64,000 bases of DNA from Melastoma dodecandrum (lineage: Eukaryota; Streptophyta; Magnoliopsida; Myrtales; Melastomataceae). Under the pieces are notes generated by a model, which ran no database searches, was not told the origin of the DNA, and was given only the letters and a program-made list of their open reading frames with translations. Within the stretch, counting starts at the first letter, position 1. Every line of letters starts with the position of its first letter. The DNA lies in assembly GCA_029817715.1 (NCBI GenBank), contig JARUPY010000088.1, forward strand, positions 2,294,001 to 2,358,000. The letters run 5' to 3'. Both the position numbers and the translations under genes were made by a program. Below are positions 23,848 through 35,700 of this stretch, one piece after another.

Positions 23848-24308
23848 TGAAGATTTTACTAGAATTATTGAGTGAAGAAGAGGAAGGGAGATTTAGGAAG
23901 AAGAAGAAGGAAGAAAGAAGCAGAAAAACAGGTGAAGAAGAAGAAGAACAGAGAGCTTCTTTTCTTATTTCTACAGAATGTAAAAACTTAACATTTTCTG
24001 TTCACAGAATTGATATATATATAAGTCGTTGCACTTTCTGTTTAACAGTTTGTTGCTCTTGATGTGCGCGCTGCCCAACGTCCCCGCAGCATCACCGCTT
24101 TCTAACAATTCCTTAACAGCTACCTTCATAATCTGCAACAGTTTTTGTCTTCTATCATATGAGTAGCGCATGCCTCAGCTCACCAGTCAGTCAGCTTGGA
24201 CTTCAGAAGCTGAACTTCAGCAGCTGGGCTTCGATCTGCCATCCCTCATCATGAGTTAACTGGACTCCTCTCCTTCTTATTGGGCTTGACATGCTCTCTC
24301 CCCTTACA
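23848..24308 (-). repeat. 5' LTR of the copia element
   Basis: On the minus strand it begins TGTAAGGGGAG (24308) and ends CTTCA (23848). Length 461 bases, usual for copia. It contains a GAAGAA-rich purine tract near 23872-23950 and a TATATATA run near 24013. The right border is inferred from the TG/CA ends because no second LTR is available for comparison. Confidence 0.6.
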
Positions 24309-25362
24309 TCGAAGGCTTGACAAAACACGAAACACGGGAGTTATGATGTACCGCAGGCCTAACGCAAAATGGGCGAGGCATAGCTGACCCATTAAGCCCT
24401 TTTTGGTTCGAGTGGATTCAGACTATGTGAGAGCTTGCCAAATTCTGCAGTTATTCAAAAGCAAATGGTATAATACAGATGTCAAACCCAATCGGAGTCT
24501 GTTGCTTCATTCATTCTGTCAAACCTCTGATGTGTTTTGAATTTATCAGATGATTTCTCGGCCCTCCTGATAAGATGGAATTGGGATCACAGTGAGGGAT
24601 CCATCCAACTTGTAATAACAAAAACCCATGCTTTTTCATCGAGATGGTCCCAACCCCAAGTGTGATAAGGCGGACACGTACAACTTTGGATATCGAATGC
24701 CTCGAACATTCATGGCCGATTGCGTCGCTGTTACTCACCCACAAGATTTACCCAACTTCCAAACCTAAAAAAGCAGAGTCCCCCCCAATGAAAAAGTTCA
24801 CCGATGTAAGTGAAACCCAGAAACAACCCATCTCCCCTCTTTTATCTTTTCTCTAAACCCAATTTCGGGCATCCATACATAAAACGAAAAAAAAAAAGGA
24901 TCAAGACATCCTAATATTGTGTCCGAATTCAGACACTGGTTTTAAGAGACAAGATAATTTAAGTAGTAGTGTTTTATTTTTATTAGAAAATTAAAAAAAA
25001 AATCTTCCAAATTGGCAGAGGAGAAAACTCCGACTTCACATTTTCATGCCAAAGATAAGAAGTGTGGAGAGGGATTAAGATTGGCAGGGAGCTTCAATTT
25101 CTATCCCCATCTGATGGCGGATATTGCAACGATAGCGACAACTGTCTCCTTCTTCCTCTTCCTTTTTACCTCCTCCCCCTCCTTCACTGATAATGCCAAC
25201 CTCCTCCCTTTCCCTTCCTCGTCCCACCTCGGAAAATCCCCTTCTCTTGTAGTTGCGTCCAATTCCTGGCACCCTTTGCGATAAAGCTCCGATCTTTGTC
25301 GGTTTTTCGACGGGATTCGACTCCGCGCCTTTCTGGGCTTTTTGTTTTCTTGTCCGGGGGGA
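24309..25362. other. intergenic; promoter and leader of the ACT-domain gene at the right end
   Basis: No coding domain seen. An A/T-rich patch lies near 24885-25005. The last 300 bases are CT-rich, as is typical of plant 5' leaders. Confidence 0.5.
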
Positions 25363-27592
25363 ATGGCTGCTTCAGTGGCTTCCGCTCTGAAATTCATCCG
25401 TGCCAAGAGAGACTTCGGAGCCTCCAGACCGAGTTTCGCCAGAATTGATGGGCTTCACGAGGTTTCCTACCCTATGCGGACGAAGCAGGGGTATGGTGTT
25501 TGCTTAAGTTTTGTGGGGATCCGAGGTTGTAATGCGAATTCCCTTGTTGTGTGGAATGCGGACTGATGTTCTGCACTTAGCCTGTCTGTTGGAAAAAAAA
25601 TGCTTGATTGACTCGGAGTTGAATCTTGCTTGACTGCTGCTCAGAAGATATTTAACGGGTGTCTGTTGATTACCTGGTAACTGTCATGAGCCAATCGGGG
25701 ATGCTTGATTGTGATTATCGCTGCTTAAATTGTTGGCCTTTGACTTTTCATGTTCAGCATAACGTGATATTTTTGTATGATGACTTGTTGTATCTACTTT
25801 GGATAGATTCTGGCCTTCAAGAACATTAGTCATCTCAGAAGCATCATCTGCCACAGCCGTGGAGGTAGACTGTTTTGATTCTTGTTGGCTGTTTTCAATT
25901 TGAAATTCTTAATCAGTACTCCCATTTGAGGCTCTTACTTATTTGAAAAAGCAGGGGGGAAGTTCCAACGATACGGTTCCAACCCCTAAAGTTATAATAG
26001 ATCAAGACTCTGACCCTGATGCAACTATCCTTGAAATCACTTTTGGGGACCGACTCGGAGCTCTCCTTGACACTGTAAGACACCATGGTTGACCACTTTC
26101 GTTTTTTCTGTATATGATGGGAACAATTCTTGCGTGAAAGAGAGAGGATGCTAGCCGCTTCCTCTGTACTGAATTAAGTATATTCTTGCAGATGAATGCT
26201 TTGAAGAATCTCGGTCTGAATGTGGTCAAGGCGAATGTGTATTTAGATTCTTCCGGGAAGCACAATAAGTTTGCAATAACTCAAGCGTGAGTTTTCTGCT
26301 CTGATTGGTTAATTGCTTATTATTTTTTTCTGGGCACTGCCTGGCCCCATGATAACGAGTGATCCTGCAAACTTCCTGAATTTGGCTTACAATAGTGACC
26401 CCCAAGTTCTGAGGAAAAATAAGAGCCAATAGTTACTTTTGTGGAAGATTTTTTTCATCTCTTTGTAGGACACAAAAGTGGCACCATTAAGCTGATTGAG
26501 TTTTTCCCATCTAAACATTGATTTGAAGAATCTACTGCTGATTAGGGAGATGCATTCATCGTGGAGATATGTGAATGTGTTGCTCAGTACTTTTGCACTA
26601 TATGACATTTGTACTTTCTTGCACTGCAGGGATACGGGTCGAAAAGTTGAGGAACCGGAGTTGCTCGAAGCCATTCGCTTAACTGTAATCAATAACTTGC
26701 TAGAGTACCACCCGGTATACAATTCTGCAAACTTAGGTTTATAAATGGTTTTGAGGGCACCAATGAATGGGAAATTATCACACTGTGATGATGACTTTGT
26801 GTATTAGATTAATTTTTCCTGTGATTTTACCGCTGATACAGGAAGCAAGTTCACAGTTGGCACTAGGAGTAGCTTTTGGAGCTGTACCACCAGAACAAAA
26901 GGTGAGTACATCCAAGGCCACTACCGCTATTCCCCGTATCTTGCCATCTCAGATTTCCTCTTATTCTGAAAATCCCTCACAACAGCTATTCTTTTCTCTG
27001 TTGCCCCAGGTTGATGTGGACATAGCAACACATATTTCCGTCGCTGATGATAGCCCCGATAGGAGGTGAAAAAATGCTCGTCTTCATTCATTCTAAATAG
27101 AGAGATTAATGGACATTGATCAATGCAAGAGAGTCATAGGCATTTCCGACTTGGATGTTATCATTCTTTGCAGTTTGCTGTACGTAGAGACTGCAGACCG
27201 TCCTGGATTGCTGGTTGACCTTGTAAAGATCATAACAGACATCAATGTAGCTGTGGAATCAGGAGAATTTGACACCGAGGTATATGCTTGCCATCTCTAG
27301 ATCCATTTCTGTTCATCTAGAAGGAGATTCTCCTTCCTGATCTTACAATTTCTATGAAACTCAGGGATTGCTAGCAAAGGCCAAGTTTCATGTCAGTTAT
27401 AAGGGGAAAGCGTTAATTAAGCCCCTCCAACAGGTAAATTTCCTAGGTCCACGAGTCTCTTTGGTATCGAGGAGTCCTGTTTCTTGGATGTAACACCAGG
27501 AGTGATTCTTGTGTTTCTCTTTCCGGCAGGTTCTTGCGAACAGCCTGCGATACTTCTTGAGGCGTCCGTCGACCGAGGAGGCGAGTTTTTGA
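25363..27592 (+). CDS. ACR12: ACT domain-containing protein, ACR12-like (chloroplast)
   Basis: Ten exons in phase give 279 residues: 25363-25490, 25807-25864, 25955-26074, 26192-26286, 26630-26714, 26842-26901, 27010-27065, 27174-27279, 27365-27433, 27530-27592, all with GT-AG introns. A basic Ser/Ala-rich start looks like a chloroplast transit peptide. The first ACT domain begins near [20 protein letters not shown] and the second near [19 protein letters not shown]; the protein ends [18 protein letters not shown] domains bind small ligands such as amino acids, and the plant ACR11/ACR12 class is plastid-located; ACR11 is linked to glutamine synthetase regulation. The wording [13 protein letters not shown] favours ACR12 over ACR11, from memory of the family. 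The start is the first ATG in a CT-rich leader. Confidence 0.9.
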
Positions 27593-28392
27593 GCCGTTGT
27601 ACCATAAAACAAGAATACCCGTTGCAGACTCAGAATCTCCCGGTTAATAGATCTGAGCTTCCAAATCATGATTCCACTGCCAACCCAAGTGATTCGTCGT
27701 TGGAGGTGGTAAACAGGAAGCCGAATTCGAATAACATGTTCTACTCCAAAACCTACCTGAAGTAATGTTGTAACATACTCCATCCTCGTTCTCTCATATC
27801 TAATCATTGTCTCTTTACTATCTTCCACGCCTAAACACCTCATTCTCATGGCGGGACTGAGATGAGCTTTTGGTTAAACCGTCACTGTTGAGAGAAAGTG
27901 TAACTCGGTTAGTACTTCGGAATATCCGCTATCTGTTCTTGAACGTTAGCGTCGTATGCTCCCGCATGGCTACGGCAGTTTCTGGATTTTCCAGGAAGCT
28001 AAATCACAACCGCGTTGATTGAGCTGCAGTCCATACTGGCGTTTCTGCTTGCAGGAACATGCAATGCGACCATACCATTCATCATGGACTCGTAAAGAGG
28101 ATTACAACTGGGGGTCCCCTTTCTTGATAGAGTTCATGCATGAACAACCGACCAGGACAATGCAGGTATGGGCTAACAACATCCCTTTGTAATCTCCGGG
28201 AACCCCATTTCAACCATGAAATTCTATAAATTTTTTTATAAAAGTGGGCATCAACAATCCTTGGAAAGAGAGAAAAGGATAATCGCCAATCTGGTCACAT
28301 TTCTCTACTAGTATATATGTATGAGATCATCCTTTTAAATTCTCATACACTCCCATTTACTGCAAGAGAGAGCACAGCACAAGGCGGAAACG
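27593..28392. other. intergenic: 3' end of the ACT gene and promoter of the LEA-like gene
   Basis: No ORF with a recognisable domain. A CCAAT at 28286-28290 and a TATA box at 28312 belong to the next gene. Confidence 0.5.
28312..28318 (+). promoter_or_regulatory. TATA box of the LEA-like gene
   Basis: TATATAT about 75 bases before the ATG at 28393, leaving room for a leader of about 45 bases. A CCAAT motif is 22 bases upstream. Confidence 0.55.
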
Positions 28393-28786
28393 ATGGCAAG
28401 CACAGCGTACTCCAGAGGAACACAAACCTTCACCTCCTTCTTCAGGCGAGTAAATTCACCCGTTTCTCGCGGAGTATTCTCTAATGGGATCGCGACAAGA
28501 GGGAGTGCTATGTTCTTGGTTTTTCTTTTATCGCAGGCCGATGACTCGGAAATCATATCACCGGAAAAGCACCACGGATGCCACGAGGCTCGACGTGGAA
28601 GCGGCGAAGGACAGGGGGTGTGTCGTCGGGGACTCTACCACTTGGGTACCTCATGAGACAACAGGGATATATCACCCGAAAGGGCAGGAGAAGGTGATCG
28701 AGGACGTCCCTCTCCGTGCAGCGAAGGACGTGGGCGTCAACTGGCATTCTTACAAGGACGATGTCTCTCTCGGAGCCTCCAGCTGA
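28393..28786 (+). CDS. small LEA-like protein (LEA_3-type motif)
   Basis: Two exons, 28393-28445 and 28537-28786, give 100 residues. The intron starts with GC, not GT (CAG then GCGAGT), and ends in CGCAG; only this splice keeps the second exon in frame, because the nearby GT at 28450 shifts it. The N-terminus (MASTAYSRGTQTFTSFFR) is short and basic, like an organelle presequence. The second exon has TTWVPHETTGIYHPKGQEKV, close to the W-V-P-x-TG-x-Y motif of LEA_3/SAG21 proteins, which accumulate under drought or senescence. The family assignment rests on that motif only. It lies tail-to-tail with RH10. Confidence 0.6.
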
Positions 28787-29514
28787 AGAAAAAAAATATC
28801 GTCCAATAAATAAACAAAAGAAGCATGAACCTTAACGTATTTTTCCATCAAATAAATTCGGTTACGGAGCATAATGTCAAGTTACAATACATGGGGTTGG
28901 GGACTTTATGCAATTCCACGTTGCGTGGCAACACTCAACCACCACCACTTAAAGAAAAGCTGCCCTAAAGAAACGATGTCTTGCCTCCCTGGCCCCCTCC
29001 GATCGCTCCTCCGTCTTCATCCCATGCCACCGCCGCAGGGACGGGGGAGAAGGGAAAGTTGTCCGAGCAGTCTTCTTGGGAGGCGAGATTGCTGAATGTA
29101 ACGGTTACTTGTAAAGGCTCGGGAAGGAGGCGGTTGCCGTCCCCCACCGTTGCCTATCCATTGTCACGAGGTTGATTCTCTTGAGGAAGTGAACACTGGA
29201 CAAGATTCTTGCGTGATGCTTTCTTACAGTAAGGAGTACATGAAGAACGCAGACTAAGTGAGGCTCAATCGAACAAGAATCCCCTCCTTGTAAGTGTAGA
29301 TTCTTAAGCAGACCACTGTATCCGAAAGATACATGAATTTTTCCTCGGTATTTTCTCTCAATGGTTGCCTGATGAATTTGCCAATAATGCAACATTTGGT
29401 AAAAAAATTGGCTTTTGAATTCATTTCTATAAATAAAGCACTTCTCATGTCACCTACATTTCAAGACTGTCAATCATACTATCAGAATTGGGTATTTCAT
29501 AGCACAAATTGCCC
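28787..29514. other. intergenic between two convergent genes
   Basis: Holds the 3' untranslated regions of the LEA-like gene and RH10. Small open frames near 28874-29395 show no recognisable domain. Confidence 0.5.
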
Positions 29515-32500
29515 TCATCTCCCTTTTAGCTTTTTTGGCTTCTTCCCATTTTTCGCCCCCAAGTATCTCTCGACTTCATCCTCGCCGTCATCACCTCCTC
29601 TCCTTTTCTTCCGTCCGCTTTCTTTCAGTTTCTGCAGGTTGAGATTTTACAAGACATTAGAGACCACAATAATTTCAAAGGTTTCAACAGCGCAGAGCTA
29701 TCAGGGGGGAAAGCCGGTCAGATTCAAGATCAGATACCGTTTGAGATATTCTTTTGGCCTCGGAGACGCGTTCCAAGAGGAGCAAGACCTCCTCTTCTTG
29801 GGCAGGATACTCAGGTAGTTTTTTCCCTGAAATCAATACCAGGCGTATTAAAAAGACTCCAATGGAGCAGGAGCGGTAGTGTGCATTGACAAACAACCAT
29901 TTAAGTTTCCTCACCGATAAGCTTCTCTATTTGAAGATACCACTCCAGCTCGTACTGATTTACCAGTGAGATAGCAACACCAGACCGTCCTGCACGAGCA
30001 GTCCGACCTACTCGATGGATATAATCCTGACATGAAGAATCAAACTAGAAAATGAGCAAGTCCCTCTAATTCTATGACAACTACTCTTAGTAGGATTAAT
30101 TTTTCCTGCCCGAAATGGCGCAAAAAAAAGACAGGATGGTGGTCGATTGCTTCACTGGATGCAATGAAACTACAAGACTTGCCTTAGAATTCGATGGAAT
30201 ATCATAATTGATGACCATATCGACAGACGGGATATCGAGTCCTCTGCTAGCTACATCTGTGCAAACAAGAATATTGCATTCTCCAGCTTTGAATTTATTC
30301 AAGGCTCCAAGCCTTTTAGACTGCCAGAAAAGTTACTCGATATCAGAAAAAACAGCAGTCAATTTATCGGCAATGTAACCACAGGTTGTCATATATGAAT
30401 AGAACTTGCACCTGACTCATGTGGCCACTGATTGGGATGGCCCTCAGGCCAAGATTCCGAAGAACCAGGGACAAAAACTGGGTTGCATCGCAAGTACGGG
30501 TGAAAACCATTGTAGTACAGTGGGACATCTCGGTGAGAACATATACAAGGTAGCAGTCCTGTGACATTTTACATTAAAAGGATTAGCACAGGACCCGCCA
30601 AAAAATATGGCCACAGCGAAGCAAGTGACATAATAGTCTCTTAACCAGATTTGTCAACTCAGAGCTGCAGAACAAGTGAAACAGAAATCATTGAATACGT
30701 TTGCCATGCTACTTTTACTTATGATGTGGCATGTGTTTGGAAAACTGAAATAGTTATACGAAATGAGAGTGCATGTATGCCTTAAGGGAGAAACTCGAAG
30801 AGATACTTTAGGATAACTGCTTTCAGTTTTATAAAAGTAAGATTAATAAGACCAACCTTATATTTGGCTGGTATGAAGTGGTACTGTTGCTTCAACGTGT
30901 CGACCGTGGAATATTTAGATGCCGCTTCTATCTAAACAGAAACCCCCAAGAAAACAAACCAAATGAGTTCAAAGAACCGAATTGGATTACAAACTCCAGA
31001 AAAGGAAAGAATAATAAAAAGACAAAGTTAAGTTTCCAAGGTGCCTACCTTCACAGGATTTCGCAAGCAAGCCCTCTGAAGCTTTTTAACCTATAGGACA
31101 GGAGGCAATCATAATTTATGAGATTGCATTCCTCATTTCACATCACATTCAGTGGGCTCGTCAGATGAAAGAAAAAGCTGACCAACAGCCATACAAAAGG
31201 GTGGATGCCCATCCTTAAAAGTCAAGCAGATATATGTTCAGCCAAATTTAGCAACCATGAGAAAATACTGTAGTTTCTCTACAAGTGCATTTAGGATATT
31301 TGCTATGGAAATGCCGCAACAACAAATGGAATCCATATACAGCAGCATGAAATAGAGATGGTATCCATGGACAAGAATTTGGACCATCGTATTCCTTCCC
31401 ATGGAGACACTTCAGACTAAGTATGATCAAGCGCTTTTCGACAACTAAAGCATATTACTTATATCCTCATGTTAAGGTGTGTTTAAATTCCTTCTAAGAC
31501 AAATATATGTCATCTCCTACAAACAAGTAATATGTAATAATGCCTTAAGAAATTGATAGAGTATAAACAATGCAGTAAGATGCACATCTAAGCAAGGCAC
31601 ACCTTTTTAGTCATAGTTGCAGAAAATAAGAATGTCCGTCGATCACGAGGTATGACATTGAGGATTTCGTCGATTGATTTCTCGAAGTCCTCATTCAAAA
31701 GCCTGTCAGCTTCATCCAAGACCTGTATAAAGAATCATAAGTAGGTAAACTGCATGAACAAGGGAATAGGTCCATATCATATGATGTCTAGAAATACTTC
31801 TGGAACTCAAGGATATGGAAACAGACATACCAAATACTTTAGCAAGCGGAGGGAGAACCCCTTTGTGTTGGACAAATGATCCATGAGACGACCTGGCGTT
31901 CCCACCTTAAAAACCATTAACAAAAAAAGTAGCAAGTTGCCAATCAAGAGATGCGTAACGTACGAGAAAAATATAAGAAATTACTATTCAAGAAAACTCG
32001 TGCTTCAGACTACACACAAACTCACTGACTGTAGAAAGCATCAATTCAGTATAGCATGTATATTGCATGTCAGAAAATTCAAATAAATTTAGTAGCACTA
32101 CAAGTTGTTTCCGGATTCTATATTTGTCACATGCACACTTCATGATGGAGTAGTGTAGTGGAAATAGGATATATCACAGAAAAACTAGGAGAAAACGAAT
32201 AGGGTAAAGAGAATGAGAAGAGAATTATAGGGTTCGTAAGAAAACCTCAAGAAATTCTTAAAATCAGATAATAGGATAAAAATAATAATTATCCTTGATA
32301 TTCCTAAATAACCCCTAATATTATAAAATCTAAAAATAATATTATGCTCCTGCATCACTTCATTCAAGCAATAAAAGGCTCAAGGGAGGTTACCACAATG
32401 TGAGGACGCTTTGCAAGCGCAATTGCCTGTTGCACCATATCAACTCCACCAACAAGCTGGGAATAGCAAAGTTAAAAAGGAATATGGTCAGAAAATTCCA

Positions 32501-33114
32501 AACGTCAATTTCATATAAACCAAATTGCACAATACATCAGTCGCACAGTCCACCACAGCACTTGCACAAGCCAAAACAGGATCTCATGCCAATTCGGGAC
32601 TAAGAATCTACTCACCACGGCACATTTAACGTTCACGACGGACCCCAAAGCTTCAAACTGTTCAGCAATCTGAATGGCGAGTTCCCTGCATCCAGAAAGA
32701 GGATCAAAACCAGGTTCCGTGAAATCAAACCCACATATCCTCCCTGAGAAGGGAGAAGGAACATCACATCTCCACCTCGTCGGGGAGAGAACACAGGCAA
32801 AGAAAGCCTGAGGAGCTTCGAGAAGGGCTTGGATTATGGGGAGGGCAAAAGCTCCAGTCTTTCCGGAACCAGTTTGTGCAAGCCCGATCAAATCCTTTCC
32901 TGCCAGGAAAAACAGAAACATGTCGACAAACCCTAGGCATACGACAACCAAGAATTCCAGAGTTAGAAGGGTTACCTTCCAAGGCATGGGGAATAGCTTC
33001 GACCTGGATTTTGGTCGGGTTCTTCCACCCAAGAGCATCACACGCCTCAATCAACTCGTTGCACAGTCCCAAATCCTTGAAAGTGCTCACCAATTCCTTC
33101 TCCTCTTCTGCCAT
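29515..33114 (-). CDS. RH10: DEAD-box ATP-dependent RNA helicase 10 (DDX47/Rrp3 type)
   Basis: Thirteen exons in phase give 436 residues (from 5': 32976-33114, 32776-32899, 32616-32685, 32394-32456, 31831-31905, 31603-31722, 31049-31090, 30857-30931, 30412-30558, 30183-30320, 29915-30026, 29738-29826, 29515-29631). Motifs in order: Q motif ([19 protein letters not shown]...PTKIQ), [34 protein letters not shown]-type [20 protein letters not shown], and a Lys/Arg-rich tail. This is the DDX47/Rrp3 group, which acts in 18S rRNA maturation in the nucleolus. The intron after exon 10 starts with GC (AAG then GCAAGT), a good match to the known GC-AG class. The ATG at 33114 gives the MAEEEKEL start expected for the family. 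Confidence 0.95.
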
Positions 33115-33824
33115 ATGAAAGCGCGCGTGCACTCCCGCCCTGAAGAAAAATTTTTCCAACCCACAAACCTACCACTCAACTACAACACTTTCCGCCGTCG
33201 ACGTCAGAAATCAACACTTCTCGTCGATTTGCCGATACTGCCGCTGCCGCTGCCGCTGCCGCCGCCGCCGCCGCACGACACCACGTCGTCCGCCTTCCCC
33301 CTCGTATCTGTCCGAGGTTGTCTAGTCGACCACGGTTTAGGGCACGCCGCTGCTCTGCTTCTTCCTAATTCGTCGGGTTTTAACTTTAAGGTTTTGGTCT
33401 GTTATCTCCGGTTAATTTGGGCTTTGTCTTTTAGGCCCAATTAAGTTCACATGGACTAGAATTGGAAGGCCATTATGCTCAATATGGGCCTTAATTTAAG
33501 GCCCAAATGGAATAACAAAATATTTGAATCGACCAAAATTTCCCGAAAAATGTTTTCCATATCATTTTTGGGGCGAAGCATAAAATTTCAAAACTTTGCA
33601 ATGCCGCTACGGGAATCACAGTCCGAGCAGCTTCCCGGCTCGATTTCGAGGGGCGGCGACAGACTTCTCTAAAGGTGACTAGCTCTAGTCCTAAGCCATG
33701 AACATTTTATTGGCTTGTCAACGTTGCTAAATGCAATGAAGATGCTGAATGAAATTCCGTGGTCTAAGAATGTAATCTGCAACGAGAGAGGTCGAGAGTT
33801 TTTGTGTCCTGGACGGTTCTCCGG
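33115..33824. other. RH10 promoter and FLA 3' region
   Basis: Between the RH10 start and the FLA stop. Includes a CTGCCG/CCG microsatellite near 33239-33276. No additional coding domain is seen. Confidence 0.5.
33239..33276. repeat. GC-rich trinucleotide-type microsatellite
   Basis: Four CCGCTG-type units run into a (CCG)n tract, about 125-160 bases upstream of the RH10 start codon. Confidence 0.7.
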
Positions 33825-35021
33825 TTATGTCAACTGACCAATGGACCAGATGACGGCAAGAGATATTATCAGTACGCTGGCGTGATCAAGGCTCTGGTAG
33901 CTACGTCTGGCAGCTGAAGTCCCTACCGTGGGTGCGGGTGCATCTGCTACTGGCCCATCGGCGATGGGTGCTGCCCCGGCTGGCATAGGTGGCGATCCAA
34001 TCGGCGCGTTCCCAGGCATGGCACCCGCTGGTGAGTCGGCGCCGGCACCGGATGGCGCTGTGGCGCCTGCTGGGGTTGCGGCGGCAGCATCCGATGGCGC
34101 CGTTGCACCTGCCGGCGGTGTGGCGCCTGCATTTGATGGGGCCGAAGCGTTGCCTGGCAGAATGCCACCGCCACCCGATGGAGGCATTGTGCTGGCACCC
34201 GACGGTGGCATTGCACCGCCAGCTGAGGGAGGACCTGATGAAGGCGTCACAACACCAGCTGATGGAGGCGTCGCAACACCAGCTGATGGAGGCGTTGCCC
34301 CACCGGCTGATGGAGATGTCGCACTGGCATTAGAAGGGGAACCATTTGGAGAATTAGCGGCCGAGGGAACGGGAGCATTGCCGAATTTCGGAGGCAGGGG
34401 AATGATCGGAGATGCTTTAGGACTCGAAGCTGGTGGCGAGGAAGCCCCGGGTGGCGAAGGGGGAGGGTTCGAGGAGTTTGTATTCCCGCCGACTCCAGGA
34501 GGCACGATCGCGCTGCTGACCTGCAAAACGGATATGTTATACGGCTGAGACGCAACCAGCTTAACCAGGCTTGATCCAAGGCTCGATCCTTGAACAGCAG
34601 ATCCGATCATGACGCCTGCATTCGTGACCGTAACATTAAGGAAGCCCTGCATCCCATTCGCCTGGCCGGTGGTCTGGTACAGCGTGGTGAGGATGGTCGA
34701 CTTTTGGGCCATGTTCTGAAGTTTCTGCAGGTCGAAATAGTCGAGTATGACGTGGAGGCTAAGCACGGCCCTAAGGGCATCCTGGGAGCTGGGAAGCCCG
34801 GACACGGCTCCGTTGTTGAGGGCGAGGACGGTGAGGGACTGCCGGGAGTTAATCAGGGAGGCGACCTGGGTCTGCGTGAGGGCGTCATTGAAGGAGCTGA
34901 AATCTGGTTGTTGGCCGAGTATGTCCGTGATGTTGAAGGCAGTTGAGGGCAAACAACGAACAAAGAACAACAACAGCAACCCAAGGAAGAAGACCCTCGA
35001 AGGGACAACCTCTGACTTCAT
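33825..35021 (-). CDS. fasciclin-like arabinogalactan protein (single FAS1 domain)
   Basis: Intronless, 398 residues. A signal peptide (VFFLGLLLLFFVRCLPSTAF, cut near residue 28) is followed by one FAS1 domain (about 30-165) with FNITDILGQQPDFSSFNDAL, LTVLALNN and a LHVILDYFDLQKL segment. Then comes a long Ala/Pro/Ser/Thr-rich region (about 175-365) with repeats such as ATPPSAGV and APSGAGA, typical sites of arabinogalactan attachment, and a hydrophobic C-terminus (VLIISLAVIWSIG) after a small-residue stretch, which fits a GPI anchor signal. Such proteins sit at the plasma membrane and wall and act in adhesion and wall assembly. The architecture is that of the single-FAS1 FLA3/FLA5/FLA14 subgroup; I cannot give the exact number. 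Confidence 0.92.
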   Translation of the reverse strand: MKSEVVPSRVFFLGLLLLFFVRCLPSTAFNITDILGQQPDFSSFNDALTQTQVASLINSRQSLTVLALNNGAVSGLPSSQDALRAVLSLHVILDYFDLQKLQNMAQKSTILTTLYQTTGQANGMQGFLNVTVTNAGVMIGSAVQGSSLGSSLVKLVASQPYNISVLQVSSAIVPPGVGGNTNSSNPPPSPPGASSPPASSPKASPIIPLPPKFGNAPVPSAANSPNGSPSNASATSPSAGGATPPSAGVATPPSAGVVTPSSGPPSAGGAMPPSGASTMPPSGGGGILPGNASAPSNAGATPPAGATAPSDAAAATPAGATAPSGAGADSPAGAMPGNAPIGSPPMPAGAAPIADGPVADAPAPTVGTSAARRSYQSLDHASVLIISLAVIWSIGQLT

Positions 35022-35112
35022 GTTTGTGTGTGTGTGTTGTGTCTGCTCTTTTTTTTTCCCTTCTTTCGGTAAAGGAGTACGATGTTATTCTACATGGAAA
35101 TCCACAGGTGAT

Positions 35113-35121
35113 CTTTATATA
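35113..35121 (-). promoter_or_regulatory. TATA box of the FLA gene
   Basis: The minus strand reads TATATAAAG about 92 bases before the ATG at 35021. The 679 bases between this gene and RAD23 are shared by two divergently transcribed genes. Confidence 0.6.
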
Positions 35122-35700
35122 TTGGGAAGGATGTCGGGGAAGTGTTGGGTTGGGAGAGTAAATCTGAGGTTGTCCTTTCTTTTCCACCAAAATGTGAATT
35201 CTGTGGAGGAGGAAATTGTTTGGACAAGAATGGAGGGTCATTCCCCCCCAATTTCTCGGGCAAAAAGTGTGTGGGAGCCCCTGGAATTAGTCAAAGTGAA
35301 AAATTGAACATTTCCAATCTAGGAAGAGGGTTTGAATTGGAAGAAACTTTTGTGTTCATGTGGTCTTTACTCTAGTGGTTTCCTTACAAACCCAATTCAC
35401 ATATTCAGGACAGAACCATATCACTGTGATATACACCATTAATCACTAAGTTTGATAGATCTGACACTGTACTGATTTATGATGTGATAAATATTTTCTT
35501 GAATTCACCAGATCTCCTTGCACGTGCATATCACGTGCCAAATCCCACGACTGCCCCTCTCTTCCCCTTCTTACACCACCTACAATCAATTCCCAGGTTG
35601 CCTGCAAGGAGAAAAATCCTTCCCCTCCTTTACCGAAATCGAAGACCCTAATCACCCCCCAACCCCAGTTGCACACCCTCTCGCTCTGATTCATCCCACG
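35122..35700. other. divergent intergenic region between FLA and RAD23
   Basis: Upstream sequence for both genes. No coding domain is seen. An ACGTG core (CACGTGC) near 35521-35527 and again at 35532 could be G-box-like elements. Confidence 0.4.

Larger units (their letters stand above)
21524..24308 (-). mobile_element. truncated Ty1/copia retrotransposon
   Basis: Reading right to left: LTR (23848-24308), an initiator-methionine tRNA primer site (23835-23847), a copia gag, then protease, GAG-pre-integrase and integrase. Nothing of the reverse transcriptase, RNase H or the 3' LTR is found; the sequence stops resembling copia at about 21524. It is therefore a 5' fragment. Confidence 0.9.

Noticed and set aside
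33928..34548. 206-codon Gly/Ala/Pro frame on the plus strand
   Set aside because: It is the antisense shadow of the FLA proline/alanine-rich region.
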